Of a stretch of 54,625 nucleotides of DNA, positions 27,119 to 35,392 are shown piece by piece. Under the pieces are notes generated by a model. It made no database searches and had not been told where the DNA came from. It worked only from the letters and a program-made list of their open reading frames with translations. Position 1 is the first letter of the stretch. Each line of letters begins with the position of its first letter. A program made the position numbers and the translations under genes. The stretch spans positions 1 through 54,625 of the forward strand of contig PBBY01000004.1 of the NCBI GenBank assembly GCA_002716765.1, written 5' to 3'. The DNA is from Candidatus Magasanikiibacteriota bacterium. Its GTDB lineage: Bacteria; Patescibacteriota; Patescibacteriia; Magasanikbacterales; UBA922.

Positions 27119-27559
27119 TTAAAATGGTATATCTTCTACTTTAATTTCGTCTGTGCCAACGTCTGGGGTTTGTGGACCTGGATCGATTGGTGTAGGAGGA
27201 TTATCTTGGGATGGTGCGACTCCGGAACCTTTTGGTCCATCGAGCATAATGAGGTTGTCTACGACTATTTCTGTTCGGTATCGTTTTGAACCATCTTGTG
27301 CGTCCCAGCTTCGTGTTTCAATTCTGCCTTCTATATATACTCGTCTTCCTTTAGAGAGATATTGTCCGGCAATGTCTGCGAGCTTTCCCCACAAAACACA
27401 ATTGTGGAACTCTGTTCGTTCTTGTTTTACCCCACTTTGATCGGTCCAAATTCTTCCGGTTGCAACGGCAAATGAAGCAACATTTCGACCATTTGGTGTG
27501 GTACGAACTTCTGGGTCTCTGGTAAGGCGTCCAAGTATTGATGCGCGATTAAGGTCCAT
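27119..27559 (-). CDS. ssb: Single-stranded DNA-binding protein
   Basis: MDLNRASILGRLTRDPEVRTTPNGRNVASFAVATGR...; C-terminal DIPF tip. Confidence 0.95.
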   Translation of the reverse strand: MDLNRASILGRLTRDPEVRTTPNGRNVASFAVATGRIWTDQSGVKQERTEFHNCVLWGKLADIAGQYLSKGRRVYIEGRIETRSWDAQDGSKRYRTEIVVDNLIMLDGPKGSGVAPSQDNPPTPIDPGPQTPDVGTDEIKVEDIPF

Positions 27560-27585
27560 AGAATAAAACTATTAGATAGATAAAA

Positions 27586-28149
27586 TTAAATGTCAGCGAT
27601 GTCTTTTTCTAGAATTTCATCTAGTTTTTTATTAATATCTTCTATGTCTTTTTCTTCTTGTGGAGCAACGTCTTCTTCTGGTGTCGATACTTCCTTTTTT
27701 GTTTCAGGTGCTTTTTCTGTTTTTTCCTGTTTTACTTCTTCTTTGACTACGTTTTTCTTTTCTGGTTTAACTGTATCTTCTTTTTCAGCCTTCTTTTGAG
27801 AAAATTTTTCACTCCTTTGCTTCATTTGTTGAATCTTTGCCTCTTTTTTATTATGCTCTTCTTCATTGTATACATGAAGCATGGTACGAAGTATGTCAGT
27901 TACAAGACGTAGTTTTTCTTTTATGGTTGCAACTTGCGTAGTTTCTGAACTGAATAGTATGGTGTAAAAATAACCATATCGAATGTGCTTCATTGGGTAG
28001 GCAAGTCGGCTTTTTCCCCCTTCTTTTGTTTTTATGTCTTCTGCACCATTTTCTTTCATGATGTCTAAGATTGACTGGATTTTTGCATTGCTTTCTTCTT
28101 CTGTAAGGGTTCCTGGTAAAATACAGAACAATTCATACATGTGTTTCAT
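27586..28149 (-). CDS. rpsF: 30S ribosomal protein S6 with charged C-terminal extension
   Basis: MYELFCILPGTLTEEE..., GGKSRLAYPMKHIRYGYFYTILF; operon with ssb and rpsR. Confidence 0.92.
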   Translation of the reverse strand: MKHMYELFCILPGTLTEEESNAKIQSILDIMKENGAEDIKTKEGGKSRLAYPMKHIRYGYFYTILFSSETTQVATIKEKLRLVTDILRTMLHVYNEEEHNKKEAKIQQMKQRSEKFSQKKAEKEDTVKPEKKNVVKEEVKQEKTEKAPETKKEVSTPEEDVAPQEEKDIEDINKKLDEILEKDIADI

Positions 28150-28352
28150 AGTCAGTTTGAATTATACATTATTATGTATTGTATTATAATATATGAGTAT
28201 ATTTGTGCGCATACTATACCAATTCTTATTTTTTTTGTCAAGACGCCAAAAAGGGTTTGTTTTGTATAATCTTGTGCTATGGTATACTGTATCATATATT
28301 ATACCCCAAGAGTAGTATAAAACTCTTCTTTTTGTGTATAATAGTCAATTAT

Positions 28353-29024
28353 ATGCATATTTCAAGCAAAATACAAGGTGGCATTGTATTATTGAGCACC
28401 TTTTTCCTTTTTGGTGCCACAACACCATTAACTAGTCAGATAAGTGGTGGGGATTACACTATTTATGCTGATTCTTTTGGTTTTGCCGAAAACACTTCAG
28501 TTTCTGGTGGGGATGTTACTCTTTATCACACAGGAGGAGAATTTGGTGTGGCGTCATCCACTGGTGGTACATTTGTATTACGGCCTGGATATCAGGCATT
28601 AGAACGAGGTACTATTTCATTTTCCTCTAAAAATGGCGAAAATGCTGTGGCATTTGGTCAAGCGCTTGATTCTGCGGTTTCTGCTAGCTCATTAGTTTTT
28701 TCTGTTACATCAGAATCATTATCTGGATATACTGTTACTGTAACAGAAGATGGAAACCTTCGTGATGGAGAAAATGATATAGATGATGTTGTCGATGGTG
28801 AAGTGACTGCAGGATCGGAAGAATATGGTATCCGAACCGTTGGTGGCGATGGTGATTTGGTGGCAGATACAGCTATTACCAATAATTTGGTAGTAATAAG
28901 TAATGATAACCCAGTAGAAAACCGTGAAACAACTGTAGAATTTCGTGTTGCAATAGATAATGACGTGACAGTCGAGGGGGATTATGCACACACCATAACA
29001 TTTACCGCGACCGCAAATCCATAA
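28353..29024 (+). CDS. Exported WxL-like surface protein
   Basis: Signal peptide from M28353 (MHISSKIQGGIVLLSTFFLFGATTPL); beta-rich C-terminus. In-frame upstream start at 28203 considered less likely. Confidence 0.55.
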   Translation: MHISSKIQGGIVLLSTFFLFGATTPLTSQISGGDYTIYADSFGFAENTSVSGGDVTLYHTGGEFGVASSTGGTFVLRPGYQALERGTISFSSKNGENAVAFGQALDSAVSASSLVFSVTSESLSGYTVTVTEDGNLRDGENDIDDVVDGEVTAGSEEYGIRTVGGDGDLVADTAITNNLVVISNDNPVENRETTVEFRVAIDNDVTVEGDYAHTITFTATANP

Positions 29025-29027
29025 TAT

Positions 29028-29915
29028 ATGACTCGTATCCAGTATTATATTCTTATTTGTTTTGTGGCGGTGGTTTTTTTTTCTGATACCAAACAAAGTC
29101 ATGCGATCACTATTTCCCCATTACGTCATGCTATTGTTTTAGAAAAAGGAGAAGAAAGAACTGTCTCGCTTGCGGTATATAATGAAACGGCAGAGGTTGT
29201 GACTGTTGTACCAGAAGTAGATGCGTTTTCTATTCATCCAAAAACAGGGGTTGCCCAGTTTGGGGCACCAGACAAAGCTAAAACATGGATAAGTGCGGCA
29301 CAAAAAAACCAAACCATTGTACCGGGCGACCAAAAACAATTAGACTTTCTTATTCGTGTACCAAAAGACGCAAAAGCAGAATCACACCATATTGGATTAT
29401 TTGCAACACAGCCGTCTACTTTGGGTGCGGTAACGATCGGTTCTCGAACAGGTTCGTTATTATCACTACACATTGCCGGAGAGGTAGAAGAGTCTATAGC
29501 CTTACGTGATTTTTCTGTAGAAAAAAAATTGGTTACCACACCAAAAACAACTCTGTTTCTTCATCTTAATAATGCGGGGACAATTCACCTGGTACCAACT
29601 GGCGGTATTCGCCTAATAAACAGAAAAGGAGAGATATTGGAAGATATATCGATCAACCCAGAAGAAAGTAGTGTGTTAAACGGAGAGCAATTTGTTCGTA
29701 ACTATGCCACATCTCAGCTATCTGTTAAAGATGTGGGAAAAATACGCGTACAACTATATATGAAATATGGTATTACACACCGTGAAATGAGTCATGAAAT
29801 TGCCTTTTGGTATATACCAAAAATACTTTTTTATGGCGGTATTTTTTTTGGTATTAGTATATTAATAGGTATGGTTAGTGTGTGGTATAAAAAATTATTA
29901 TACGCCAATGACTAA
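29028..29915 (+). CDS. Surface protein with DUF916/WxL-interacting-like ectodomain and C-terminal TM
   Basis: ITISPLRHAIVLEKGEERTVSLAVYNETAEVVTVVPEV..., C-terminal IPKILFYGGIFFGISILIGMVSVWYKK. Confidence 0.6.
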   Translation: MTRIQYYILICFVAVVFFSDTKQSHAITISPLRHAIVLEKGEERTVSLAVYNETAEVVTVVPEVDAFSIHPKTGVAQFGAPDKAKTWISAAQKNQTIVPGDQKQLDFLIRVPKDAKAESHHIGLFATQPSTLGAVTIGSRTGSLLSLHIAGEVEESIALRDFSVEKKLVTTPKTTLFLHLNNAGTIHLVPTGGIRLINRKGEILEDISINPEESSVLNGEQFVRNYATSQLSVKDVGKIRVQLYMKYGITHREMSHEIAFWYIPKILFYGGIFFGISILIGMVSVWYKKLLYAND

Positions 29916-32900
29916 ACAGAAAAATAATTCACTTGGATTTATGTATGGATTTTTTTTCTCTGTATTTTTTGGTACATTTTTTTTGGGGCAAACTGTTTTT
30001 GGTTTTGCTGTAGACGTTACAACAAGTGTGACTTATGGTTGTGGTAATGGGGTAAAAGAAGCGGGAGAAGAATGTGAAGGAAATGATTTTGGTGGAAAAA
30101 ATTGTTTTAATAGAGGATTTAATGGTGGTACATTACAATGTATTAACTGTCGTATAGATACTAGTAATTGTGAGGTTGCGCCAGGTCAGGGTGCGCCAGC
30201 TGCACCACCTCAGCCACCAGACCCAGTTTGTGGAAATGAAATAGTGGAATTCGGAGAAGTATGTGACGATGGAAATGACATAGAAACTGATGCATGTCTT
30301 TCTACTTGTGTTGCTGCAGCATGTGGTGATGGATTTATTCAGGAAGGTGTTGAAGTATGTGACGATGGAAATGACATAGAAACTGACGCATGTCTTTCTA
30401 CTTGTGTTGCTGCAGCATGTGGTGATGGATTTATTCAGGAAGGTGTTGAGGCGTGCGATGATGGGAATATTGCCAATAATGATGGGTGTTCCAATATTTG
30501 CGAAGAAGAAGCGCCTGCGGTAAATTGTGGAAATCAAGAAATTGACGAAGGAGAGGAGTGTGATGACGGGAATATACTTCCAGGAGATGGTTGTGATATT
30601 GCTTGCATTGTTGAAGTCTGTGGTAATGGTGTTGTGCAAGCTGGCGAGGATTGTGACGATGCTAATCAGGATAATACCGATGCCTGTTTAAATAATTGTA
30701 CCGCTGCTTTTTGTGGTGACGGTATTGTTCATGCAGAAGTGGAAGCGTGCGATGATGGGAATATTGAGGATGGAGACGCATGTAATGCAGAATGTGAAAT
30801 TCCAGAAGTGGCGATTTGTGGAAATGGTATACAAGAAGCCGAAGAAGCTTGTGATGATGGAAATCAAAATAATGGAGATGTATGCACCAACTTATGTAGT
30901 GTGGCGGTGTGTGGCGATGGTTTGGTTCACGAAAACGTAGAGGCCTGTGATGATGGAAATCAAAATAATGAAGATGTTTGTACGAATCAATGTGTGATTG
31001 CGGTTTGTGGTGATGGTATTGTTCGTGCAGAAACAGAAGAGTGCGACGATGGAAATAATATTAACAATGATGGGTGTTCGGCGCAATGTACTAATGAAGT
31101 GGAGCCGGTTTGTGGTGATGGTATTTTGCAATTTTTAGAAGAGTGCGACGATGGTAATAATGACGATACAGATAATTGTACCAATAATTGTGCTTTTGCA
31201 ATTTGTGGAGACACCATTATTCGTGCTGGCGTGGAACAATGCGACGATGGTAATAATGACGATACCGATGTGTGCACCAATCAATGTTTGGTTGCAATTT
31301 GTGGTGACGGATCGGTGCATGTTGGTGTGGAGCAGTGTGATGATGGAAACGTGCAAGATAACGATGGTTGTTCTGCGCAATGTGTAAATGAGGTTCAGCC
31401 AGCATGTGGTGATGGTATTGTTCAACCCCCGGAAGAGTGTGATAGTAATTTGTTTGGTGGAAATAGTTGTATTACCAAAGGGTTTGTTGGAGGAGATTTG
31501 TTGTGTGATGCTGTGTGTAGAATCAAAACAGATAATTGTTTGCCAAGAGTCTTACGTGAACAAGATCCAGAAAATCCTATTATTGCACTAGAAGAACCAT
31601 TAGAAGAACCAGAAATTCCTCGTATTGGGTTAGGAAATATTATTATTACCATTGGAAATGGAAAAATTCGTGCAGGGACACAAGAGCGTCGTATTACGAC
31701 ATTGGTTGGCGATACCATTACATTTGCTGCCGAAAACAAACTTTTCGAGGATTTTGATATTACACGTATCACTATTGTTGGTAACGGACAAGCAAAAGAA
31801 TTACGTTTTCGCGCAGATAAAAATAGATATCTTATTACACACACCGTTGACCGGGTTGGAGAAACACCGCTTCAAATGATTGTAGAATATGGCGATGGTG
31901 AATCAATTCCAACCCCTTTTGCAGTTATTGGAGAAATGCGTGGTAGTATTAGCGACGAAAATGGTAACGGAATTGTTGGTGCAACTATTACGCTTATAGA
32001 TGAAAAAACTGACAATGAATGGAATGGGCAATTATATAATCAACAAAACCCGGCCGCAACACAAGCACCAAATGGAACCTATGGATTTATTGTTCCAAAT
32101 GGAAAGTACATCATGCGTATAGAAAAAGAAGGGTTTCACACAAAAGAAACATTTACGCTTCGCATTACTGATAATATTGTACAGCAGTCATTTACTTTGG
32201 TAGCATTATTACCGCCGCTACAAGAAGATATTGCAGAAATTTTGGCACAAGATATTCCTGCGGTTGCAAAAATAGGACAAGTTGCCGAAGTAATTACCAA
32301 AAAATTAGGAGAAAATACTAAACTTGCTGCACAGGCTGTAGTAGAAACAGCGCAACTTATAGATGAAATTGCCGACGACCCATTGGTAGAAGAAATTACC
32401 GAAGAAGTTGTTGTTCCGGCTGGTGGAAGTGCTGTTACGGTTGTAATGGCACCATCACTGTGGAACATTATTTTACCATTAACACGATTTTTATTTTTAC
32501 AACCACTGCTATTATTATCCAGAAGGAAAAAACGTGAATGGGGAATGGTCTATAATAGTTTAACAAAGCTACCTATAGATTTGGCTGTCGTTCGCATTAT
32601 TGATGCAAAAACAAAAAAAGTAAAACAATCTCGGGTAACCGATGGAAAAGGAAGGTTTTTGTTTATTGCCGAACCGGGGTCATATATTTTGGAGATTGCA
32701 AAAAGTGGTTTTTCGTTCCCTTCAACTATTTTACAAAATACGAAACAAGATGGTGCATTTGCCGAGGTGTATCATGGAGAACCAATTGTGGTGACAGAAG
32801 AAGGTGTTGGTGTCACGCCAAACATCCCACTTGATCCAGCTGGTGCAGAAAAAACACCAAAAAGAATTATTTGGGAAAAGCGTATGCGCATTGTACAGCA

Positions 32901-33414
32901 TGGATTTTCTTTGTCCGGAGTATTTTTTACGTCGATCTCGGTATATGTAACACCAACACCAACTGTTTTTGCTTTTCTTGGGTTACATATACTTCTGTAT
33001 TTTGGATTTGTCCATTTTGTTAAACCAAAAAAACCAAAAGGGTGGGGAATTATTTACGATACCAATTCCAAAGAACCGCTTTCACAAGCTGTTGTTCGGT
33101 TGTTTACCAAAGAATATAATAAATTGGTTTCTACGTTTGTTACAGACAGAAAAGGACGATACGCCTTTTTGGTTGGGCCAAGTACTTATTTTTTAACCAT
33201 GCAAAAAAAGGGATATACAAACGAATCAATTGATCCAATTGTGGTAAAAGCAAAAAAAGGTGAAGAGGGTATTATTAAAACAGATGCTGCATTACAAAAA
33301 GAAAATGGTAACAATGCGTCTACAAAACCTGCAGAAGCTCCAGAAAAATTACCAGTAGTACCGACAGAGGGTGAGTTAAAAATAGAAGAAGAGTTACCGC
33401 AAGAAAAAAAGTAG
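29908..33414 (+). CDS. Giant Cys-rich repeat surface protein (DUF4215/Myxococcus-type repeats plus CarboxypepD_reg-like domains and TMs)
   Basis: 12 CDDG/CDDA-type units (e.g. CGDGIVQ..EECDDGNNDDTDNCTNNC); later VGATITLIDEKT... and two TM-plus-regulatory modules. Start at MTKQKNN (29908), overlapping the previous gene. Confidence 0.85.
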   Translation: MTKQKNNSLGFMYGFFFSVFFGTFFLGQTVFGFAVDVTTSVTYGCGNGVKEAGEECEGNDFGGKNCFNRGFNGGTLQCINCRIDTSNCEVAPGQGAPAAPPQPPDPVCGNEIVEFGEVCDDGNDIETDACLSTCVAAACGDGFIQEGVEVCDDGNDIETDACLSTCVAAACGDGFIQEGVEACDDGNIANNDGCSNICEEEAPAVNCGNQEIDEGEECDDGNILPGDGCDIACIVEVCGNGVVQAGEDCDDANQDNTDACLNNCTAAFCGDGIVHAEVEACDDGNIEDGDACNAECEIPEVAICGNGIQEAEEACDDGNQNNGDVCTNLCSVAVCGDGLVHENVEACDDGNQNNEDVCTNQCVIAVCGDGIVRAETEECDDGNNINNDGCSAQCTNEVEPVCGDGILQFLEECDDGNNDDTDNCTNNCAFAICGDTIIRAGVEQCDDGNNDDTDVCTNQCLVAICGDGSVHVGVEQCDDGNVQDNDGCSAQCVNEVQPACGDGIVQPPEECDSNLFGGNSCITKGFVGGDLLCDAVCRIKTDNCLPRVLREQDPENPIIALEEPLEEPEIPRIGLGNIIITIGNGKIRAGTQERRITTLVGDTITFAAENKLFEDFDITRITIVGNGQAKELRFRADKNRYLITHTVDRVGETPLQMIVEYGDGESIPTPFAVIGEMRGSISDENGNGIVGATITLIDEKTDNEWNGQLYNQQNPAATQAPNGTYGFIVPNGKYIMRIEKEGFHTKETFTLRITDNIVQQSFTLVALLPPLQEDIAEILAQDIPAVAKIGQVAEVITKKLGENTKLAAQAVVETAQLIDEIADDPLVEEITEEVVVPAGGSAVTVVMAPSLWNIILPLTRFLFLQPLLLLSRRKKREWGMVYNSLTKLPIDLAVVRIIDAKTKKVKQSRVTDGKGRFLFIAEPGSYILEIAKSGFSFPSTILQNTKQDGAFAEVYHGEPIVVTEEGVGVTPNIPLDPAGAEKTPKRIIWEKRMRIVQHGFSLSGVFFTSISVYVTPTPTVFAFLGLHILLYFGFVHFVKPKKPKGWGIIYDTNSKEPLSQAVVRLFTKEYNKLVSTFVTDRKGRYAFLVGPSTYFLTMQKKGYTNESIDPIVVKAKKGEEGIIKTDAALQKENGNNASTKPAEAPEKLPVVPTEGELKIEEELPQEKK
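30256..30447 (+). repeat. Two near-identical 96-bp coding tandem repeats
   Basis: gaagtatgtgacgatggaaatgacatagaaactga(t/c)gcatgtctt... at 30256 and 30352; encodes EVCDDGNDIETDACLSTCVAAACGDGFIQEGV twice. Confidence 0.9.
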
Positions 33415-33481
33415 AAGAATAATCAGAAAACCCTTTTAATTTATCATATAACAATGAAGAAGGTAAAACAAAAGAGGGGTA

Positions 33482-33517
33482 AAAAAATAGTCATGTTACC
33501 ACATGACTATTTTTTGT
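33482..33517. terminator. Bidirectional terminator
   Basis: aaaaaatagtcatgttaccacatgactatttttt between convergent genes. Confidence 0.85.
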
Positions 33518-34398
33518 TTCCATGCTTCTTTGTAAATATAATATCGTTTGAGTAAAAAATATATTGGCCATTTTGAAACAAACAGTTGCATGTTTCTTTT
33601 TCCATTATATACAAAACGAAAAAAAAGAATGGGAAAAAGAATTGGAAAAAAAATAAGATAGATATATTCTTTTGGCTGAATTATTTTTTCAAAAAGAATT
33701 GGTGGAGAAAAAATAGTAAAGTGGTTTGGGTATTTCTTTTTTAGTATTGGCCAAACTGATGCATTTTTTGCCGAAGCAAAAAGTGTTTTACTTGTCCAAA
33801 AACTTTGTTGATGAAAACATAATGCTTGTGGTTCGTAAGAAAAAGAAAAGTCGTGTGCAACTGCGCGAATTGCCATTTCCGAATCTTCATTATGATATGC
33901 ATCAAACACCGAATCAAAACCACCAGCTTTTTCAAATACCTCTTTTTTGTATAAAATATTTCCTGCGCCAGGCCACCGTGAAATAGACACGATTTTTTCT
34001 GGAAAACGTGCGGTATTATTTTTTTGCATATAATGTGTTTTACCAAAAACAATGTCGCTTTGTGACAATCTTCCTGTTTTTGTTATACGGGAAAGCCAGT
34101 TTTTATCCACAACACAATCATCGTCGGTAAATGCAATAAGATTGTGTGTTGTGTTAGCAATGCCGGTATTTCTTGCGCAACTTATGCCACGATTTTTATT
34201 ATGATGAATAACACGGAATCGCTTCGTTTTTATCTGGCTTAGATAATACCTTGTATTATCTGTTGATCCATCATTAACCACAATAATCTCACATTTTTCT
34301 TTTGGATAGTGTAAATTGTGGAGCGATTGCAGGCATTTTTTCAGTTGTTTTTCTCTATTATACGTACAAATTACAATAGAACAGAAGGGAATTGGCAT
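33496..34398 (-). CDS. GT2-family glycosyltransferase
   Basis: FCSIVICTYNREKQLKKCLQSLHNL...EIIVVNDGSTDNT..., AFTDDDCVVDKNWL. Confidence 0.92.
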   Translation of the reverse strand: MPIPFCSIVICTYNREKQLKKCLQSLHNLHYPKEKCEIIVVNDGSTDNTRYYLSQIKTKRFRVIHHNKNRGISCARNTGIANTTHNLIAFTDDDCVVDKNWLSRITKTGRLSQSDIVFGKTHYMQKNNTARFPEKIVSISRWPGAGNILYKKEVFEKAGGFDSVFDAYHNEDSEMAIRAVAHDFSFSYEPQALCFHQQSFWTSKTLFASAKNASVWPILKKKYPNHFTIFSPPILFEKIIQPKEYIYLIFFPILFPILFFRFVYNGKRNMQLFVSKWPIYFLLKRYYIYKEAWKQKIVMW

Positions 34399-34522
34399 AT
34401 GGTAGTTGTGTATTGTGTAGGTAGTGTATCACAAACTATTCGTGTTGTTGAGTCGGTAATCTTGACAAAAATTTGCATATATGATACGGTTTTTGTGTAC
34501 CCAATCTTTAAAGGAGGTTATT

Positions 34523-35083
34523 ATGGTACGATTAAAAAAAGTTAGTGTAGGCACAATTGTGTGGCTATATATTATTACAAAGGGGAAACCCTTCCGAGTT
34601 ACTACTGTGATATGGCGTGGGGATAAATATATTGATGCAAACTTTGGTCTGGTGTCCGAATATGTCGCAAACCAAGAAATTGAACACTTTCCTGTAACAA
34701 AGTCTGTGTCCTCTTTTAACAGGCTCATTAAAATTCTTGTCGCCGAAGGCACGCTCTCTGTCGTACGTAAAGTAAACGGTATAAGAGTAGGAAAAGTGTA
34801 CTCTTGGGAACTACCTAAACAAGAATTATTGGAGCGGCTGAAACTAGATAGAGAAAGTTGTGGCTTAGTGGATTCTTTGCTTAATAAAAAACCACAGAAA
34901 AAAGGTCCAAAAAACATTGATACACTAACACTTAATGAGCTAAATAATGAGCTTTCACAAAATGCGCAGAGAAGAGAGTTGTTAGAAGAGCGAAAAAGGG
35001 TTATTATGAGACAAATGATATTAGAAATCCTTCAGGATCAGCTTGATCTTACAGAACGCGAGGTAATTGAATATTTACGCTAA
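34523..35083 (+). CDS. Hypothetical protein
   Basis: SD AAAGGAGG 6-7 nt before ATG 34523 (MVRLKKVSVGTIVWL). Confidence 0.65.
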   Translation: MVRLKKVSVGTIVWLYIITKGKPFRVTTVIWRGDKYIDANFGLVSEYVANQEIEHFPVTKSVSSFNRLIKILVAEGTLSVVRKVNGIRVGKVYSWELPKQELLERLKLDRESCGLVDSLLNKKPQKKGPKNIDTLTLNELNNELSQNAQRRELLEERKRVIMRQMILEILQDQLDLTEREVIEYLR

Positions 35084-35116
35084 GTTAAGCGGCACTAGGT
35101 AAGAGGGGATTCACAT

Positions 35117-35138
35117 AGCACGTAATAGTGCTTTTTTA
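35117..35138 (+). terminator. Rho-independent terminator
   Basis: agcacgtaatagtgcttttttatt. Confidence 0.7.
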
Positions 35139-35191
35139 TTTACTTATTTTTGCTTTGTTGACTTTTACTCCTTTTGTGATACGATATATAT

Positions 35192-35377
35192 ACAATTACA
35201 GAGACGTCATACCTGTTATCAGCAGGGAATTGCTTCTACAATACGTCGAAGAAAGAACAGTATATTATTACTTAGTAGACTCTTCCGGATAAGCCCGTAA
35301 ACGCCGTAATAAAGCGCCACGATGGAATCGAGATGGTACCGCCCAAATTTGGGTTCTCGAACTGTGTGGTTTTTTTA
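35192..35377 (+). ncRNA. T-box riboswitch-like leader upstream of ileS
   Basis: Antiterminator pattern TCGAGA-TGGTACCG-CCC-AAATTT-GGG-TTCTCGA (35328-35360) with TGGT bulge, then T-run 35370-35377; upstream GACGT/ACGTC stem. Confidence 0.75.
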
Positions 35378-35392
35378 TTTAATTCTATTTCT

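Noticed and set aside
28203-28352. N-terminal extension of the 28203-29024 ORF
   Set aside because: A typical signal peptide begins at M28353. The upstream part is rich in Phe/Cys/Tyr and overlaps promoter-like AT-rich DNA.
30133-31844. Several ORFs antisense to the Cys-rich repeat gene (e.g. 30133-30639, 31135-31425, 31422-31844)
   Set aside because: Repetitive shadow frames produced by the repeated CDDGN codons; the sense frame has clear family features.
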